A stretch of 64,000 nucleotides of DNA from Vibrio sp. DW001 (GTDB lineage Bacteria > Pseudomonadota > Gammaproteobacteria > Enterobacterales > Vibrionaceae), in NCBI RefSeq assembly GCF_029016285.1, contig NZ_CP091975.1, positions 868,001 through 932,000 of the forward strand, in the 5' to 3' direction. The position numbers were made by a program, and so were the translations under genes. Positions 19,788-28,326 of this stretch are shown in pieces. Numbering within the stretch: position 1 is the first letter of the stretch; the number at the start of each line of letters is the position of its first letter. Below the pieces are notes generated by a model. It saw only the letters and a list, made by a program, of their open reading frames with translations, did not search any database and was not told where the DNA came from.

Positions 19788-20873
19788 ATGGAATCTCAAA
19801 ACAGAATGACGTTGTTGTTAAAAACAGTCGCGGTTACAGCGATTGCCGTTTTTTCACTTTCGGCTCAGGCAGCAGAAAAAGTGTATCGACTAAAGCTTGC
19901 TGAAACGTGGGGCCCTAATACGCCGATTTTAGGTGATGCCAGTAAAAACATGGCAAAGCTAGCCAACGAAATGTCAAATGGTCGTCTTCAAATTCGAATA
20001 GATTCAGCGAATAAGCATAAAGCGCCTCTCGGTGTGTTTGATATGGTGAAATCAGGTCAATATGATCTGGGCCATTCGAGTTCTTATTATTGGAAAGGTA
20101 AAGTGCCTAACACACTTTATTTCTCCTCAATGCCGTTTGGCATGATGACTACAGAGCAGTACGCTTGGTTCTACCGTGGTGGTGGTATAGAGTTGATGCA
20201 AGAAGTGTATGCCCCTCACAACCTGCTTTCTTTTCCTGGTGGTAACTCAGATATTCAAATGGGTGGGTGGTTTAAAAAAGAGATCAACTCTATCGATGAT
20301 CTACAAGGTTTGAAGATGCGTATTCCAGGGTTCGCTGGTGAGGTCTTTGCGCGTGTCGGTGCTAAGCCTACGAATATTGCACCGGGTGAGCTCTACACCT
20401 CATTAGAGCGCGGCACAATCGATGCTCTCGAGTGGGTAGGTCCTGCATTTGATCTGAGAATGGGTTTCCAAAATATCGCACCTTATTATTATACGGCGTG
20501 GCATGAGCCAGGCTCTGAGACTCAGTTCTTGGTCAATAAGAAATCGTGGGATAAATTGCCGAAGGATCTGCAAATCATTCTTGAGACATCGTTCCGCGTT
20601 GCGGCTTTTGACATGTACACCCAAGCGATAGATGCGAATGCAACGAGCTGGGAAAAAATGTTGATTGATAATCCGGATATTAAAGTACGTGATTTCCCAC
20701 CAGCGGTTCTCGAGAGAATGCGCAAAGAAAAAGATACCCTTCTCGAAGAGTTTGCCGCTAAGGACCCATTGGCGAAAAAAATCATCGACTCGCAAGCAAG
20801 TTATCTGAAAAGAGTTCGTGCATGGACGGACATCTCGACGAAAGCGTATTTGGATAGCAGTGCCGTTAAATAG
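19788..20873 (+). CDS. TRAP transporter substrate-binding protein (TakP-like), orphan
   Basis: Periplasmic solute-binding protein of the DctP/TakP class. The 361-residue product has a signal peptide (hydrophobic 9-28, cleavage after SAQAA), the WGPNTPILGDA start of the mature fold, GLKMRIPGFAGEVF with the carboxylate-binding Arg, and LERGTIDALEWVGPAFDLRMGF. TakP-type proteins bind 2-oxo acids, so a carboxylate ligand is likely but unproved. No permease gene is adjacent: the gene stands alone between two terminators, so its partner must lie elsewhere. An AGAGGA site precedes ATG 19788. Confidence 0.88.
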   Translation: MESQNRMTLLLKTVAVTAIAVFSLSAQAAEKVYRLKLAETWGPNTPILGDASKNMAKLANEMSNGRLQIRIDSANKHKAPLGVFDMVKSGQYDLGHSSSYYWKGKVPNTLYFSSMPFGMMTTEQYAWFYRGGGIELMQEVYAPHNLLSFPGGNSDIQMGGWFKKEINSIDDLQGLKMRIPGFAGEVFARVGAKPTNIAPGELYTSLERGTIDALEWVGPAFDLRMGFQNIAPYYYTAWHEPGSETQFLVNKKSWDKLPKDLQIILETSFRVAAFDMYTQAIDANATSWEKMLIDNPDIKVRDFPPAVLERMRKEKDTLLEEFAAKDPLAKKIIDSQASYLKRVRAWTDISTKAYLDSSAVK

Positions 20874-20900
20874 TGGTATGGTTAGAAATAGGTAGTGCAG

Positions 20901-20928
20901 AAAGCTCGGTGTTTACCGAGCTTTTTTA
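20901..20928 (+). terminator. rho-independent terminator of the orphan TRAP gene
   Basis: AAAGCTCGGT-GTTT-ACCGAGCTTT stem followed by T residues. Confidence 0.92.
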
Positions 20929-20940
20929 TATTTGTTCCGT

Positions 20941-20982
20941 CACACACGTTTCGTCTGACCAGTTACTTTGTGGCATTGGTAT
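20941..20982. repeat. dispersed palindromic repeat, copy B2 (partial)
   Basis: Begins ACACGTTTCGTCTGACCAG and ends in GGCATTGGTAT. Shares about 20 bases nearly unchanged with copy B3 at 59753 and, more loosely, with B1 at 5660. Only one arm of the element seems present. Confidence 0.6.
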
Positions 20983-21047
20983 GACCCATTTAGGGTTTTA
21001 ATATGAAACCACGAGAGGTCAACAGACCCTAATCATTTGTCACGTGA

Positions 21048-22223
21048 TTACACGGGTTGAGATTTGAAACCAAACCACATGCTGACAGCACTAAGTGACG
21101 CCAGAAAACCGATAACCAAACCCAAATGCCATGCCTCTTGAATACCAAGGCTCATCAGAAACATGCTAAATAGCGCTGAGAATGTCATCTGACCCGCGCC
21201 TGAAAGAGCCGCAACTGAGCCCGCTTTTTCTTTGTACGGGACAAGCAACTGCGTTTGAGCACAAGGAAAAGCGATGCCATTTCCTAGAGTAAGAAGAAAC
21301 TGACCAAACATCATAGCTATAGGAGTTAAGGGAGCGCATATCAACCATAGCCCAGCGCTTAGATGAATCGCTGGTACGCAGAAGAGCATTTTCTTTGTAC
21401 CAATAATCGGACGGATTCGATTACATATTGTCCCCCCAACTAAGAGCCCACACGCTGGAATTAACGCCCACAATGCATATTGATCCGATGTCATGCCAAT
21501 CTGTATCTGCATGATAAAAGGCATCACCGAGATAGAGACAACAATCAGGCTAAAGTTGAACCAACCAATACTCGCAAAGCTACAGAAATAACGCGACTTA
21601 ATTAGGCTTTTGTAGGTTCTCAACATAGCGCGAACATTTGGCAATGGTTTTTTCTTAGGTAAGGTTTCGGAGAAAAGAAAAATCAATAATAGGAGCACAA
21701 TAGCGATATAAGAAAGAAGGGCGATAAATACGGCTAACCAACCAAAACTGTGATTGATAAAACCACCGAGTACTGGCGCAATAATCGGTGTGAATGATGC
21801 AACGATCGTTACCCATGACAATGCCCTAGGCAAGTTGGGGCCATCGTAAGAGTCCCGTAGTGATGCCCTGGCTAATACAGCGCAACATCCTGCCCCTAGT
21901 CCTTGTATAAATCGACCAATAACTAACATGTCAAAAGAGTGACTAGCTGTCACGGTGAGTGATAAGCCTAAGAGAGCTAAAGTTAACCCTGCAATAAGTA
22001 TTGGTTTTCGCCCCAATGCATCGGATATTGGTCCATAGATTAATTGTGAAGGACCAAAGCCAAGTAGATAGACAGAAATTAGTAGCTGAGCCTCGTCGGA
22101 CGAAATAGCGAAATCTTGGGCTATCCATGGTAAGGATGGGAAGACTAATCCCATACTAAATTGGCCAATACTAACGATCAAACTGGCAAGTAAGACAGGT
22201 TTCCATAGAAAAAAAGTAGGCAT
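21048..22223 (-). CDS. MFS multidrug exporter, Bcr/CflA-EmrD type
   Basis: A 391-residue major facilitator protein with 12 predicted helices. The motif A loop YGPISDALGRKPILIAG between helices 2 and 3, and motif C-like TPIIAPVLGGFI in helix 5, mark the drug:proton antiporter (DHA1) class; overall it is closest to Bcr/CflA and EmrD exporters. Substrate cannot be read from sequence. A TTG at 22235 preceded by GGGA would add four residues; I chose the ATG at 22223. Single gene, divergently placed from nothing close. Confidence 0.82.
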   Translation of the reverse strand: MPTFFLWKPVLLASLIVSIGQFSMGLVFPSLPWIAQDFAISSDEAQLLISVYLLGFGPSQLIYGPISDALGRKPILIAGLTLALLGLSLTVTASHSFDMLVIGRFIQGLGAGCCAVLARASLRDSYDGPNLPRALSWVTIVASFTPIIAPVLGGFINHSFGWLAVFIALLSYIAIVLLLLIFLFSETLPKKKPLPNVRAMLRTYKSLIKSRYFCSFASIGWFNFSLIVVSISVMPFIMQIQIGMTSDQYALWALIPACGLLVGGTICNRIRPIIGTKKMLFCVPAIHLSAGLWLICAPLTPIAMMFGQFLLTLGNGIAFPCAQTQLLVPYKEKAGSVAALSGAGQMTFSALFSMFLMSLGIQEAWHLGLVIGFLASLSAVSMWFGFKSQPV

Positions 22224-22384
22224 TAATGTGTCCAATAACTATCCCAATGTTGATAGTGATCTAGGCGACGTAGACATAAGTTATGGCGACGAAAGAGGGG
22301 GGATAACGCCATCAAATAGAGGTTTGTGTAATAGAGATAATCTAGATTTTTGATGTATCTTGTTGGCGTAATTATTGTCTGAGA

Positions 22385-22404
22385 ATCCATCGTTGTCGAT
22401 GGAT
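22385..22404. other. 8-bp hairpin upstream of the EmrD-like gene
   Basis: ATCCATCG-TTGT-CGATGGAT, a perfect stem in the 282-base gap between sodB and the exporter. No T tract on either side beyond ATTTTAA. Role unknown; an operator is possible. Confidence 0.45.
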
Positions 22405-22461
22405 ATTTTAATTACCTTAAAGAGGTAATCTTATTTTTCATTTTTGGTTTATTTAAAACTA

Positions 22462-22488
22462 AAAAAAGCTGGTGTAGACCAGCTTTTT
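22462..22488 (-). terminator. rho-independent terminator of sodB
   Basis: AAAAAGCTGGT-GTAG-ACCAGCTTTTT; symmetrical, so functional on both strands, and directly after the sodB stop. Confidence 0.9.
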
Positions 22489-22505
22489 ACTTAAAAAACG
22501 CTAAA

Positions 22506-23090
22506 TTATTTAGCTAGGTTTTCCGCTACGAATGCCCAGTTAACCAGAGACCAGAAACCATTCATGTAGTCTGGACGCACGTTACGGTAATCGATGTAGT
22601 AAGCGTGTTCCCATAAATCTACAGTCAGTAGAGGTGTTAGGCTTTCATCTGTAAGCGGTGTCGCAGCATTAGAAGTATTTACAATATCTAGAGAACCGTC
22701 CGCTTTTTTAACAAGCCAAGTCCAAGAAGAGCCAAAGTTGTTGACTGCAGAATCAGTGAACTTTGCTTTGAATGCTTCAAATGAGCCAAATGATGCTGTA
22801 ATAGCATCCGCTACAGCGCCAGTTGGTTCGCCACCCGCGTTAGGTGCTAGGCAATGCCAGTAAAACGTGTGGTTCCAAATTTGAGCTGCATTGTTAAAGA
22901 TACCAGCAGAAGAAGTCTTAATGATCTCTTCTAATGATTTGTTTTCAAATTCAGTACCAGGGATTAAGCCATTAAGCTTCACAACATAAGTGTTGTGATG
23001 CTTGCCGTGGTGAAAATCTAATGTTTCTGCAGAGATGTGTGGTTCTAATGCATCTTTTGCAAAAGGAAGTGCTGGTAATTCAAAAGCCAT
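22506..23090 (-). CDS. sodB: iron superoxide dismutase SodB
   Basis: Converts superoxide to hydrogen peroxide and oxygen in the cytoplasm. 194 residues starting [20 protein letters not shown]; metal ligands are His27, His74, Asp158 and His162 ([12 protein letters not shown]). Residues such as the [13 protein letters not shown] segment favour the iron form. An upstream in-frame start would add 17 residues, but the chosen ATG follows GGAGAA and is the family start. sodB mRNA is a RyhB target in enterics and vibrios. Confidence 0.97.
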   Translation of the reverse strand: MAFELPALPFAKDALEPHISAETLDFHHGKHHNTYVVKLNGLIPGTEFENKSLEEIIKTSSAGIFNNAAQIWNHTFYWHCLAPNAGGEPTGAVADAITASFGSFEAFKAKFTDSAVNNFGSSWTWLVKKADGSLDIVNTSNAATPLTDESLTPLLTVDLWEHAYYIDYRNVRPDYMNGFWSLVNWAFVAENLAK

Positions 23091-23111
23091 TGCCGGATTC
23101 TCCATTGATTT

Positions 23112-23129
23112 GAAAGAACGAATTCTTTC
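23112..23129 (-). promoter_or_regulatory. UUCG-capped hairpin in the sodB leader
   Basis: On the sodB strand GAAAGAA-TTCG-TTCTTTC forms a perfect 7-bp stem with a UUCG loop ending 21 bases before the start codon, just upstream of the GGAGAA ribosome site. Such loops are very stable in RNA. Confidence 0.6.
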
Positions 23130-23368
23130 GATTGCTTCCAATAATTATTTTTATTTCGTCAAAATGACTGACTTGCTAACTAGTTTATCAAGTTTTTACT
23201 TTATTAAAAGCTTATTAACAAAAAAAACTCAAAAATGTCACTTTTAAAACTAGATTCTAAAAAGTAAGCATAGCGCAGAAACCCTATTTATATTGTGCTT
23301 TTTATTCTTGTGCAAACAAGTAGAATGTATCAATAATGTTAAGTCTTAAAAAGTACGGTGAGAAGACA

Positions 23369-23692
23369 ATGGAAACTATCGATAAAATTAAACAGCAGCT
23401 CGAAGAGAATTCGATTCTACTTTATATGAAAGGTTCACCTAAACTACCTAGTTGTGGTTTTTCATCTCAAGCCTCACAGGCGCTAATGGCGTGTGGTGAG
23501 CAGTTTGCTTATGTAGATATACTACAAAACCCAGATATCCGCGCAGAGTTACCTGTTTATGCGCAATGGCCTACTTTCCCACAACTGTGGATTGGCGGTG
23601 AACTTATCGGTGGTTGCGATATTATCCTAGAGATGTTCCAAAAAGGAGAGCTTCAACCTCTTATCAAAGAAGCGGTTGAAAAAGCGGAATAA
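23369..23692 (+). CDS. grxD: monothiol glutaredoxin Grx4
   Basis: Monothiol glutaredoxin that binds and passes on 2Fe-2S clusters, often with BolA partners. 107 residues, METIDKIKQQLEEN start, then the CGFS active site in PKLPSCGFSSQA and the glutathione-binding WPTFPQLWIGGELIGGCDI. The ATG at 23369 has a GTGAGAAG ribosome site; an upstream ATG 33 bases earlier is disfavoured by family length. Divergent from sodB across 278 bases. Confidence 0.96.
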   Translation: METIDKIKQQLEENSILLYMKGSPKLPSCGFSSQASQALMACGEQFAYVDILQNPDIRAELPVYAQWPTFPQLWIGGELIGGCDIILEMFQKGELQPLIKEAVEKAE

Positions 23693-23728
23693 GCTTTCTC
23701 TTTTTACTGTGAAATTAGCGTCAATGTA

Positions 23729-23764
23729 AAAAAACCAGTCATTTCACAATGGCTGGTTTTTTTT
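23729..23764 (+). terminator. terminator between grxD and the NhaC-like gene
   Basis: AACCAGTCATT-TCAC-AATGGCTGGTT with flanking A and T runs; can serve both convergent genes. Confidence 0.9.
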
Positions 23765-23798
23765 GATGTTATTTTCGTATTGAAATTTGAAAGGTCGG

Positions 23799-25121
23799 CT
23801 AAAGTACCATCGCTGCAACCCAACCAAATATAATCAATGGAATATTATAGTGAACAAAGGTTGGTACAACGGTTTCCCATACGTGTTCATGTTGTCCGTC
23901 GGCATTCAGACCTGATGTTGGCCCAAGCGTTGAGTCAGAAGCCGGTGAACCCGCGTCACCTAATGCTGCGGCTGTACCCACAAGAGCAATTGTCGCCATA
24001 GGGGAAAAACCAAATGCAATCGCAAGTGGTACATAAATGGTGGCAATGATCGGGATAGTAGAAAAAGAAGACCCGATACCCATTGTAACCAATAGGCCAA
24101 CAATAAGCATAAGCAGTGCAGCTAACGCTTTATTGTCACCAATACTTGTTGAAAGAGACTCAACTAATGTTTCGACGCCTCCACTCTGTTTCATCACCGC
24201 GGCGAAACCCGCAGCAGCAATCATAATAAAACCAATCATCGCCATCATATGGACGCCACGTGTAAATACATCATGCGTCTCTTTCCAAGCAATAACTCCA
24301 CCGAAAGTGAATACCATGAAGCCCGCTAAACCACCAATAATCATTGAACCAGTTGAGAGTTGTGCACCAAGTGCTGCGATAATAGCTAAAGCCGCGATAG
24401 CGATATTCTTTTTATTTATCTGAACATCAGTATGAACCGTGGTGAGTTCGGTTTCGTTGTATTCACGAGGTTTGCGGTATGTAACAAAGATAGCGACAAG
24501 CAGACCAAAAATCATACCTAAACCAGGTAGCATCATTGCCGTCGGTACTTGGCTCGCGATAACGTCGGGTAACCCGTTGTCACGTAAACTCTTAAGGAGA
24601 ATATTGTTTAAGAAAATGCCACCAAACCCGATTGGCAACACCATATATGGGGTTACAAGGCCAAAAGTGAGCACACAGGCAATGAGGCGGCGATCAAGCT
24701 TAAATTTTGCAAATACGCCCAAAAGAGGTGGAATCAAAATTGGAATAAAGGCGATATGAACAGGGATAACGTTTTGTGAAGACATCGTCACAAGAATTAA
24801 CGCACAGATAACGGCGTATTTAAGCCCAGTAGTTGCGGCCCCATTTTCTTTGCCGTGAATTCGTTTAATCACGCTTTGTGCTAGTAAGTCGGTTAAGCCA
24901 GATTTCGAGATAGCAACCGCGAAGGTTCCTAACATGGCATAGCTCAAGGCAATGGTTGCACCGCCACCAAGACCACTTTCAAAGGCGGCGACAGCATCGT
25001 TCAAGCTCATGCCGGAAACAAGGCCTCCAACGATAGCACTAAAAGTAAGAGCAACGACGACGTTAACTCTCATCAGTGCTAGCAACAGCATGATACATAC
25101 TGAAATAACTACAGGATTCAT
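23799..25121 (-). CDS. NhaC-like Na+/H+ antiporter family membrane protein
   Basis: A 440-residue membrane protein with 11-12 helices in the Na+/H+ antiporter family that also holds B. subtilis YuiF. The conserved [32 protein letters not shown] near the C terminus is typical of this branch. Members are annotated either as antiporters or as amino acid (histidine-type) transporters, so the cargo is uncertain. rnt ends 27 bases upstream on the same strand, suggesting cotranscription. Confidence 0.8.
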   Translation of the reverse strand: MNPVVISVCIMLLLALMRVNVVVALTFSAIVGGLVSGMSLNDAVAAFESGLGGGATIALSYAMLGTFAVAISKSGLTDLLAQSVIKRIHGKENGAATTGLKYAVICALILVTMSSQNVIPVHIAFIPILIPPLLGVFAKFKLDRRLIACVLTFGLVTPYMVLPIGFGGIFLNNILLKSLRDNGLPDVIASQVPTAMMLPGLGMIFGLLVAIFVTYRKPREYNETELTTVHTDVQINKKNIAIAALAIIAALGAQLSTGSMIIGGLAGFMVFTFGGVIAWKETHDVFTRGVHMMAMIGFIMIAAAGFAAVMKQSGGVETLVESLSTSIGDNKALAALLMLIVGLLVTMGIGSSFSTIPIIATIYVPLAIAFGFSPMATIALVGTAAALGDAGSPASDSTLGPTSGLNADGQHEHVWETVVPTFVHYNIPLIIFGWVAAMVL

Positions 25122-25148
25122 ATTATTCTCGTTTGAGTTGTGTTTGTA

Positions 25149-25805
25149 TTATTGTTGTTCAGTCTCGTCGAGGGTAAGGGGCCAGCCTCCTAAGGCTTTC
25201 CACTTATTGACGATTCTGCAAAATAACTCAGCCGTTCGTTCTGTGTCGTATAGGGCTGAGTGGGCTTCTTTACTATCAAATTCCATCCCTGCGGTTTTGC
25301 AGGCTTTGGCCAAAACGGTTTGGCCATAAGCTAATCCACTTAATGCTGCCGTGTCAAAAGTAGCAAAGGGGTGAAATGGGACTCTTTTTAACTTACCGCG
25401 TTCGCTAGCTTGCATGACAAAACTATGATCAAACGTTGCATTGTGAGCAACCATGATTGCACGACTGCAATCGGCTTGTTTCTGTTCTTTTCTGATTAAC
25501 TTGTATATCTCTTTCAATGCTTCAGATTCAGGTACCGCGCCGCGCAGTGGGCTAAATGGGTCGCGAATGCCGTTAAAATCTAACGCTTCTTTCTCAATGT
25601 TCGCTCCTTCAAAAGGTTCGATATGAAAGTGAATCGTTGAAGCAGGATGAAGGTCTCCATTTTCGTCCATTCTTAACGTTATTGCGCATATCTCCAGAAG
25701 TGCATCGGTTCTTGCATTAAAACCAGCAGTCTCTACATCAATAACGACTGGAAAATAGCCGCGAAAGCGTTTTTTAAGGGTTAACTCTTCGTTTTCTACA
25801 GTCAT
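25149..25805 (-). CDS. rnt: ribonuclease T
   Basis: 3'-5' exoribonuclease that trims tRNA and other stable RNA ends. 218 residues of the DEDDh family: [12 protein letters not shown] (about 19-30) with the first Asp-Glu, [10 protein letters not shown] with the second Asp, and [16 protein letters not shown] with the catalytic His and final Asp. C-terminal length agrees with E. coli RNase T (215). Divergent from motY, a Vibrio arrangement, with the NhaC-like gene downstream. Confidence 0.96.
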   Translation of the reverse strand: MTVENEELTLKKRFRGYFPVVIDVETAGFNARTDALLEICAITLRMDENGDLHPASTIHFHIEPFEGANIEKEALDFNGIRDPFSPLRGAVPESEALKEIYKLIRKEQKQADCSRAIMVAHNATFDHSFVMQASERGKLKRVPFHPFATFDTAALSGLAYGQTVLAKACKTAGMEFDSKEAHSALYDTERTAELFCRIVNKWKALGGWPLTLDETEQQ

Positions 25806-25980
25806 GAGTACTTTTTATATTGATAAACAGATAAGTGCGATAGGGAAAGCATTATTACAGATTCTAAGCGTAAGCAAAATGGCTAAAATCAATTCTCTTT
25901 CTATAACTTGGCTAAGTTTTTGCAATAGAGATTACAATATAGAGGAAGTTAGCAAATAAATGGACTGGTTTTCTTAGTAA

Positions 25981-26000
25981 AACGGCAGCAACTTGCCGTT
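25981..26000. other. hairpin upstream of motY
   Basis: AACGGCA-GCAACT-TGCCGTT, a perfect 7-bp stem ending 18 bases before motY. It partly coincides with a sigma-28-like GCCG element whose spacing is off. It will fold in the mRNA if transcription starts upstream. Confidence 0.5.
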
Positions 26001-26018
26001 TCTGAATAAAGAGTTTTA

Positions 26019-26906
26019 ATGGTTATGAAAAAACGGATTGCGTTATGTGCCTTTGTTACATCTGCTCTGATATCTCCAATTTCAGAGGCAACGGCTGTCC
26101 GCTATGCGGCATCGCCAGAGCAATCAAAATGGGAAATGGTGGCGAATAGTCCTTTGGAGTGTCGTCTGGTACACCCCATCCCTCATTATGGTCAGGCGGA
26201 ATTCTCGTCTCGTGCCAGTAAAAAAATCAACCTCGACTTTGAACTAAAAATGCGTCGTCCAATGGGAGAAACTCGCAGTGTCAGTTTAGTCTCATTGCCT
26301 CCTGCCTGGCGACCAGGTGAGAGTGCCGATAGAATGAATACCATGAAATTCTTCAAACAATTTGATGGCTATGTGGGTGGACAAGCCGCGTGGGGAATAC
26401 TATCGGAGTTAGAAAAAGGCCGATATCCCACTTTTAGTTATGCGGATTGGCTGAGTCGAAACCAAAGAGTTGAGGTTTCGCTATCTGCCGTTACTTTTCG
26501 ACAAAAATATGACGCGTTTACTTTTTGTTTGAGTCAGTTATTGCCGTACAGTTTTGAAGATATTTCGTTTACCATTTTACATTACGATAGAAACAGCGAT
26601 CAATTGAATAAGGCGTCTCAAAAACGGCTATTTCAGATAGCAGAATACGTCAGATACAATCAAGATATAGACCTTGTTTTGGTCTCCGCTTATACCGATT
26701 CTAGTGGTGAAAAAGATGTAAACCAATCACTCTCTGAAAGACGAGCGGTGGTGCTTAAAGACTATTTTAAATCGATAGGGATGAAGGATAAACGGATTCA
26801 GATTCAAGGTTATGGCGAACGTAGGCCAATTGCAGATAATGCGTCGCCAATAGGAAAAGATAAGAACAGACGAGTCGTTATATCTCTGGGTAGAAGTCAG
26901 GTTTAG
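26019..26906 (+). CDS. motY: sodium-driven polar flagellar motor protein MotY
   Basis: Outer T-ring component that holds the PomAB stator in Vibrio sodium-driven motors. 295 residues: signal peptide (about 3-25), a Vibrio-specific N-terminal domain that binds the basal body, then an OmpA-like peptidoglycan-binding domain (about 165-290) with [21 protein letters not shown] and [11 protein letters not shown]. The second codon set offers an alternative ATG at 26025; AAAGAG spacing favours 26019. Located beside rnt as in other vibrios. Confidence 0.92.
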   Translation: MVMKKRIALCAFVTSALISPISEATAVRYAASPEQSKWEMVANSPLECRLVHPIPHYGQAEFSSRASKKINLDFELKMRRPMGETRSVSLVSLPPAWRPGESADRMNTMKFFKQFDGYVGGQAAWGILSELEKGRYPTFSYADWLSRNQRVEVSLSAVTFRQKYDAFTFCLSQLLPYSFEDISFTILHYDRNSDQLNKASQKRLFQIAEYVRYNQDIDLVLVSAYTDSSGEKDVNQSLSERRAVVLKDYFKSIGMKDKRIQIQGYGERRPIADNASPIGKDKNRRVVISLGRSQV

Positions 26907-26921
26907 TGATTTGAAAGCAAT

Positions 26922-26949
26922 AAAAAGGCAGCCTTTAGGCTGCCTTTTT
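26922..26949. terminator. bidirectional terminator between motY and purU
   Basis: AAAAAGGCAGCC-TTTA-GGCTGCCTTTTT between convergent genes. Confidence 0.93.
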
Positions 26950-26963
26950 ATTCTGTGCAGTCA

Positions 26964-27797
26964 TTATAAAATAACGGTTTTATTACCATAAACAAAAACA
27001 TGGTCGTTAACGACTTTTGTTAACGCTTTGCTTAACACACTTTTTTCAACGTCTCGTCCAGCTTGTGCCATATCATTAGCACTAAAATTATGGTCGACGG
27101 GTATAACATCTTGTTTGATGATAGGACCTTCATCCAGGTCATTGGTGACAAAGTGCGCGGTCGCACCAATGATTTTCACACCACGATCATAGGCTTGTTG
27201 ATAAGGCTTTGCACCAATAAATGCAGGTAGGAAGCTATGATGAATATTAATGATTTTGTGGTGATAGTTTTCGACAAAACTTGGTGTAAGTACACGCATG
27301 TATTTGGCTAGGACTAAATAGTCAGCTTCATAGCTATCGATAACGTTAAGCATTTTCGCTTCATGTTCTTCACGGGTTAAGTCCACATGTGAAACATGAT
27401 GATAAGGAATATCGAACTTTTCAGTTAAACCTTGCAGTGAATCATAATTACCGACAACCGCAGCAATATCGACACCTAAGCTTCCATCATATGATTTCAT
27501 AAGAATATCACCCAAACAGTGGGATTCTTTTGTGACCAGAATAACAACTTTCTTTCGCAAAGAGCTCATTAGCTTGCGTTTTGTGCCTTCAGGAAGGGCT
27601 TGATCAAGATCCGCAAGGAAAGTCACATCGTTAAAATGGCCTTCAAGTTCGGTACGCATAAAAAAATGACCACTTGCATTATCGACATATTCATTATTAT
27701 GGATAATGTTCAACTGGTGCTTGTAACAGATGTTGGTGATTTTTGCTATCAAACCCGGTGCGTCGCTGCAATGGGTGAGTAAGGTCTTCTTTTCCAT
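26964..27797 (-). CDS. purU: formyltetrahydrofolate deformylase PurU
   Basis: Hydrolyses 10-formyl-THF to formate and THF, balancing one-carbon pools. The 277-residue protein has an N-terminal ACT domain (about 5-80, HCSDAPGLIAKITNICYKH) and a formyltransferase-fold catalytic domain with NIHHSFLPAFIGAKPYQQAY and GATAHFVTNDLDEGPII. No glycine riboswitch or PurR box is seen upstream. Convergent with motY. Confidence 0.96.
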   Translation of the reverse strand: MEKKTLLTHCSDAPGLIAKITNICYKHQLNIIHNNEYVDNASGHFFMRTELEGHFNDVTFLADLDQALPEGTKRKLMSSLRKKVVILVTKESHCLGDILMKSYDGSLGVDIAAVVGNYDSLQGLTEKFDIPYHHVSHVDLTREEHEAKMLNVIDSYEADYLVLAKYMRVLTPSFVENYHHKIINIHHSFLPAFIGAKPYQQAYDRGVKIIGATAHFVTNDLDEGPIIKQDVIPVDHNFSANDMAQAGRDVEKSVLSKALTKVVNDHVFVYGNKTVIL

Positions 27798-28017
27798 TCT
27801 TTTTTACTTCCGAAAGTACAATTTATGTAAAATATAAAAATAGTTTTAAAAGCTCATGACTTTTATAAATAGTGACTGGTGCCACAATAATAACTCTATA
27901 GTTAATCTATTCTTGTTATTGTTTCAACAAAATAAAAATAGTATTTAACGCAGTATGCATCTTATTGGTTAGTTTTTTAAGCGTTGTTTGACTCAATTTA
28001 TCATGAGGTACTATGTA

Positions 28018-28218
28018 ATGGATAAAGAACTACTTGCTCGTAAACTCTATGGAAAAAGAATCAATAGCATGGTTGGCTCTCAAGAAATTGATGATGAAAC
28101 CATGTCAGAACTTTGGGAAAGCAGAACAACACCTGCTGACGCTGCGAGAAGCATCATGTCTGAACATGATGAGTTTGAAGGCCCAGCTTGGTTGTCCAGA
28201 TTTCTACATCGTAAATAA
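28018..28218 (+). CDS. small protein of unknown function
   Basis: A 66-residue, soluble, charged protein: MDKELLARKLYGKRINSM at the N terminus and EGPAWLSRFLHRK at the C terminus, with an acidic centre. ATG 28018 has a GAGG site 9 bases upstream; a longer frame starting at 27988 lacks one. It precedes yoaA on the same strand by 108 bases. I recognise no domain. Codon use and ribosome site support a real gene. Confidence 0.6.
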   Translation: MDKELLARKLYGKRINSMVGSQEIDDETMSELWESRTTPADAARSIMSEHDEFEGPAWLSRFLHRK

Positions 28219-28326
28219 TTTCCCTTTTTACTCAATTCAGTTTCTTGGTGTGGATAGATTCTCTATTCGCACCAACTCTTCAAACCTGACATAATCTTGT
28301 TATAGTTTCTCTTCCTTTGTAATGAC

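Noticed and set aside
25978..25998. Sigma-28 (FliA) promoter for motY
   Set aside because: TAAA and GCCG are present but only 13 bases apart instead of about 15, and both fall in a simple hairpin. Left as unproved.
27798..28017. Glycine riboswitch or PurR box before purU
   Set aside because: No such motif or paired structure is visible in this AT-rich gap.
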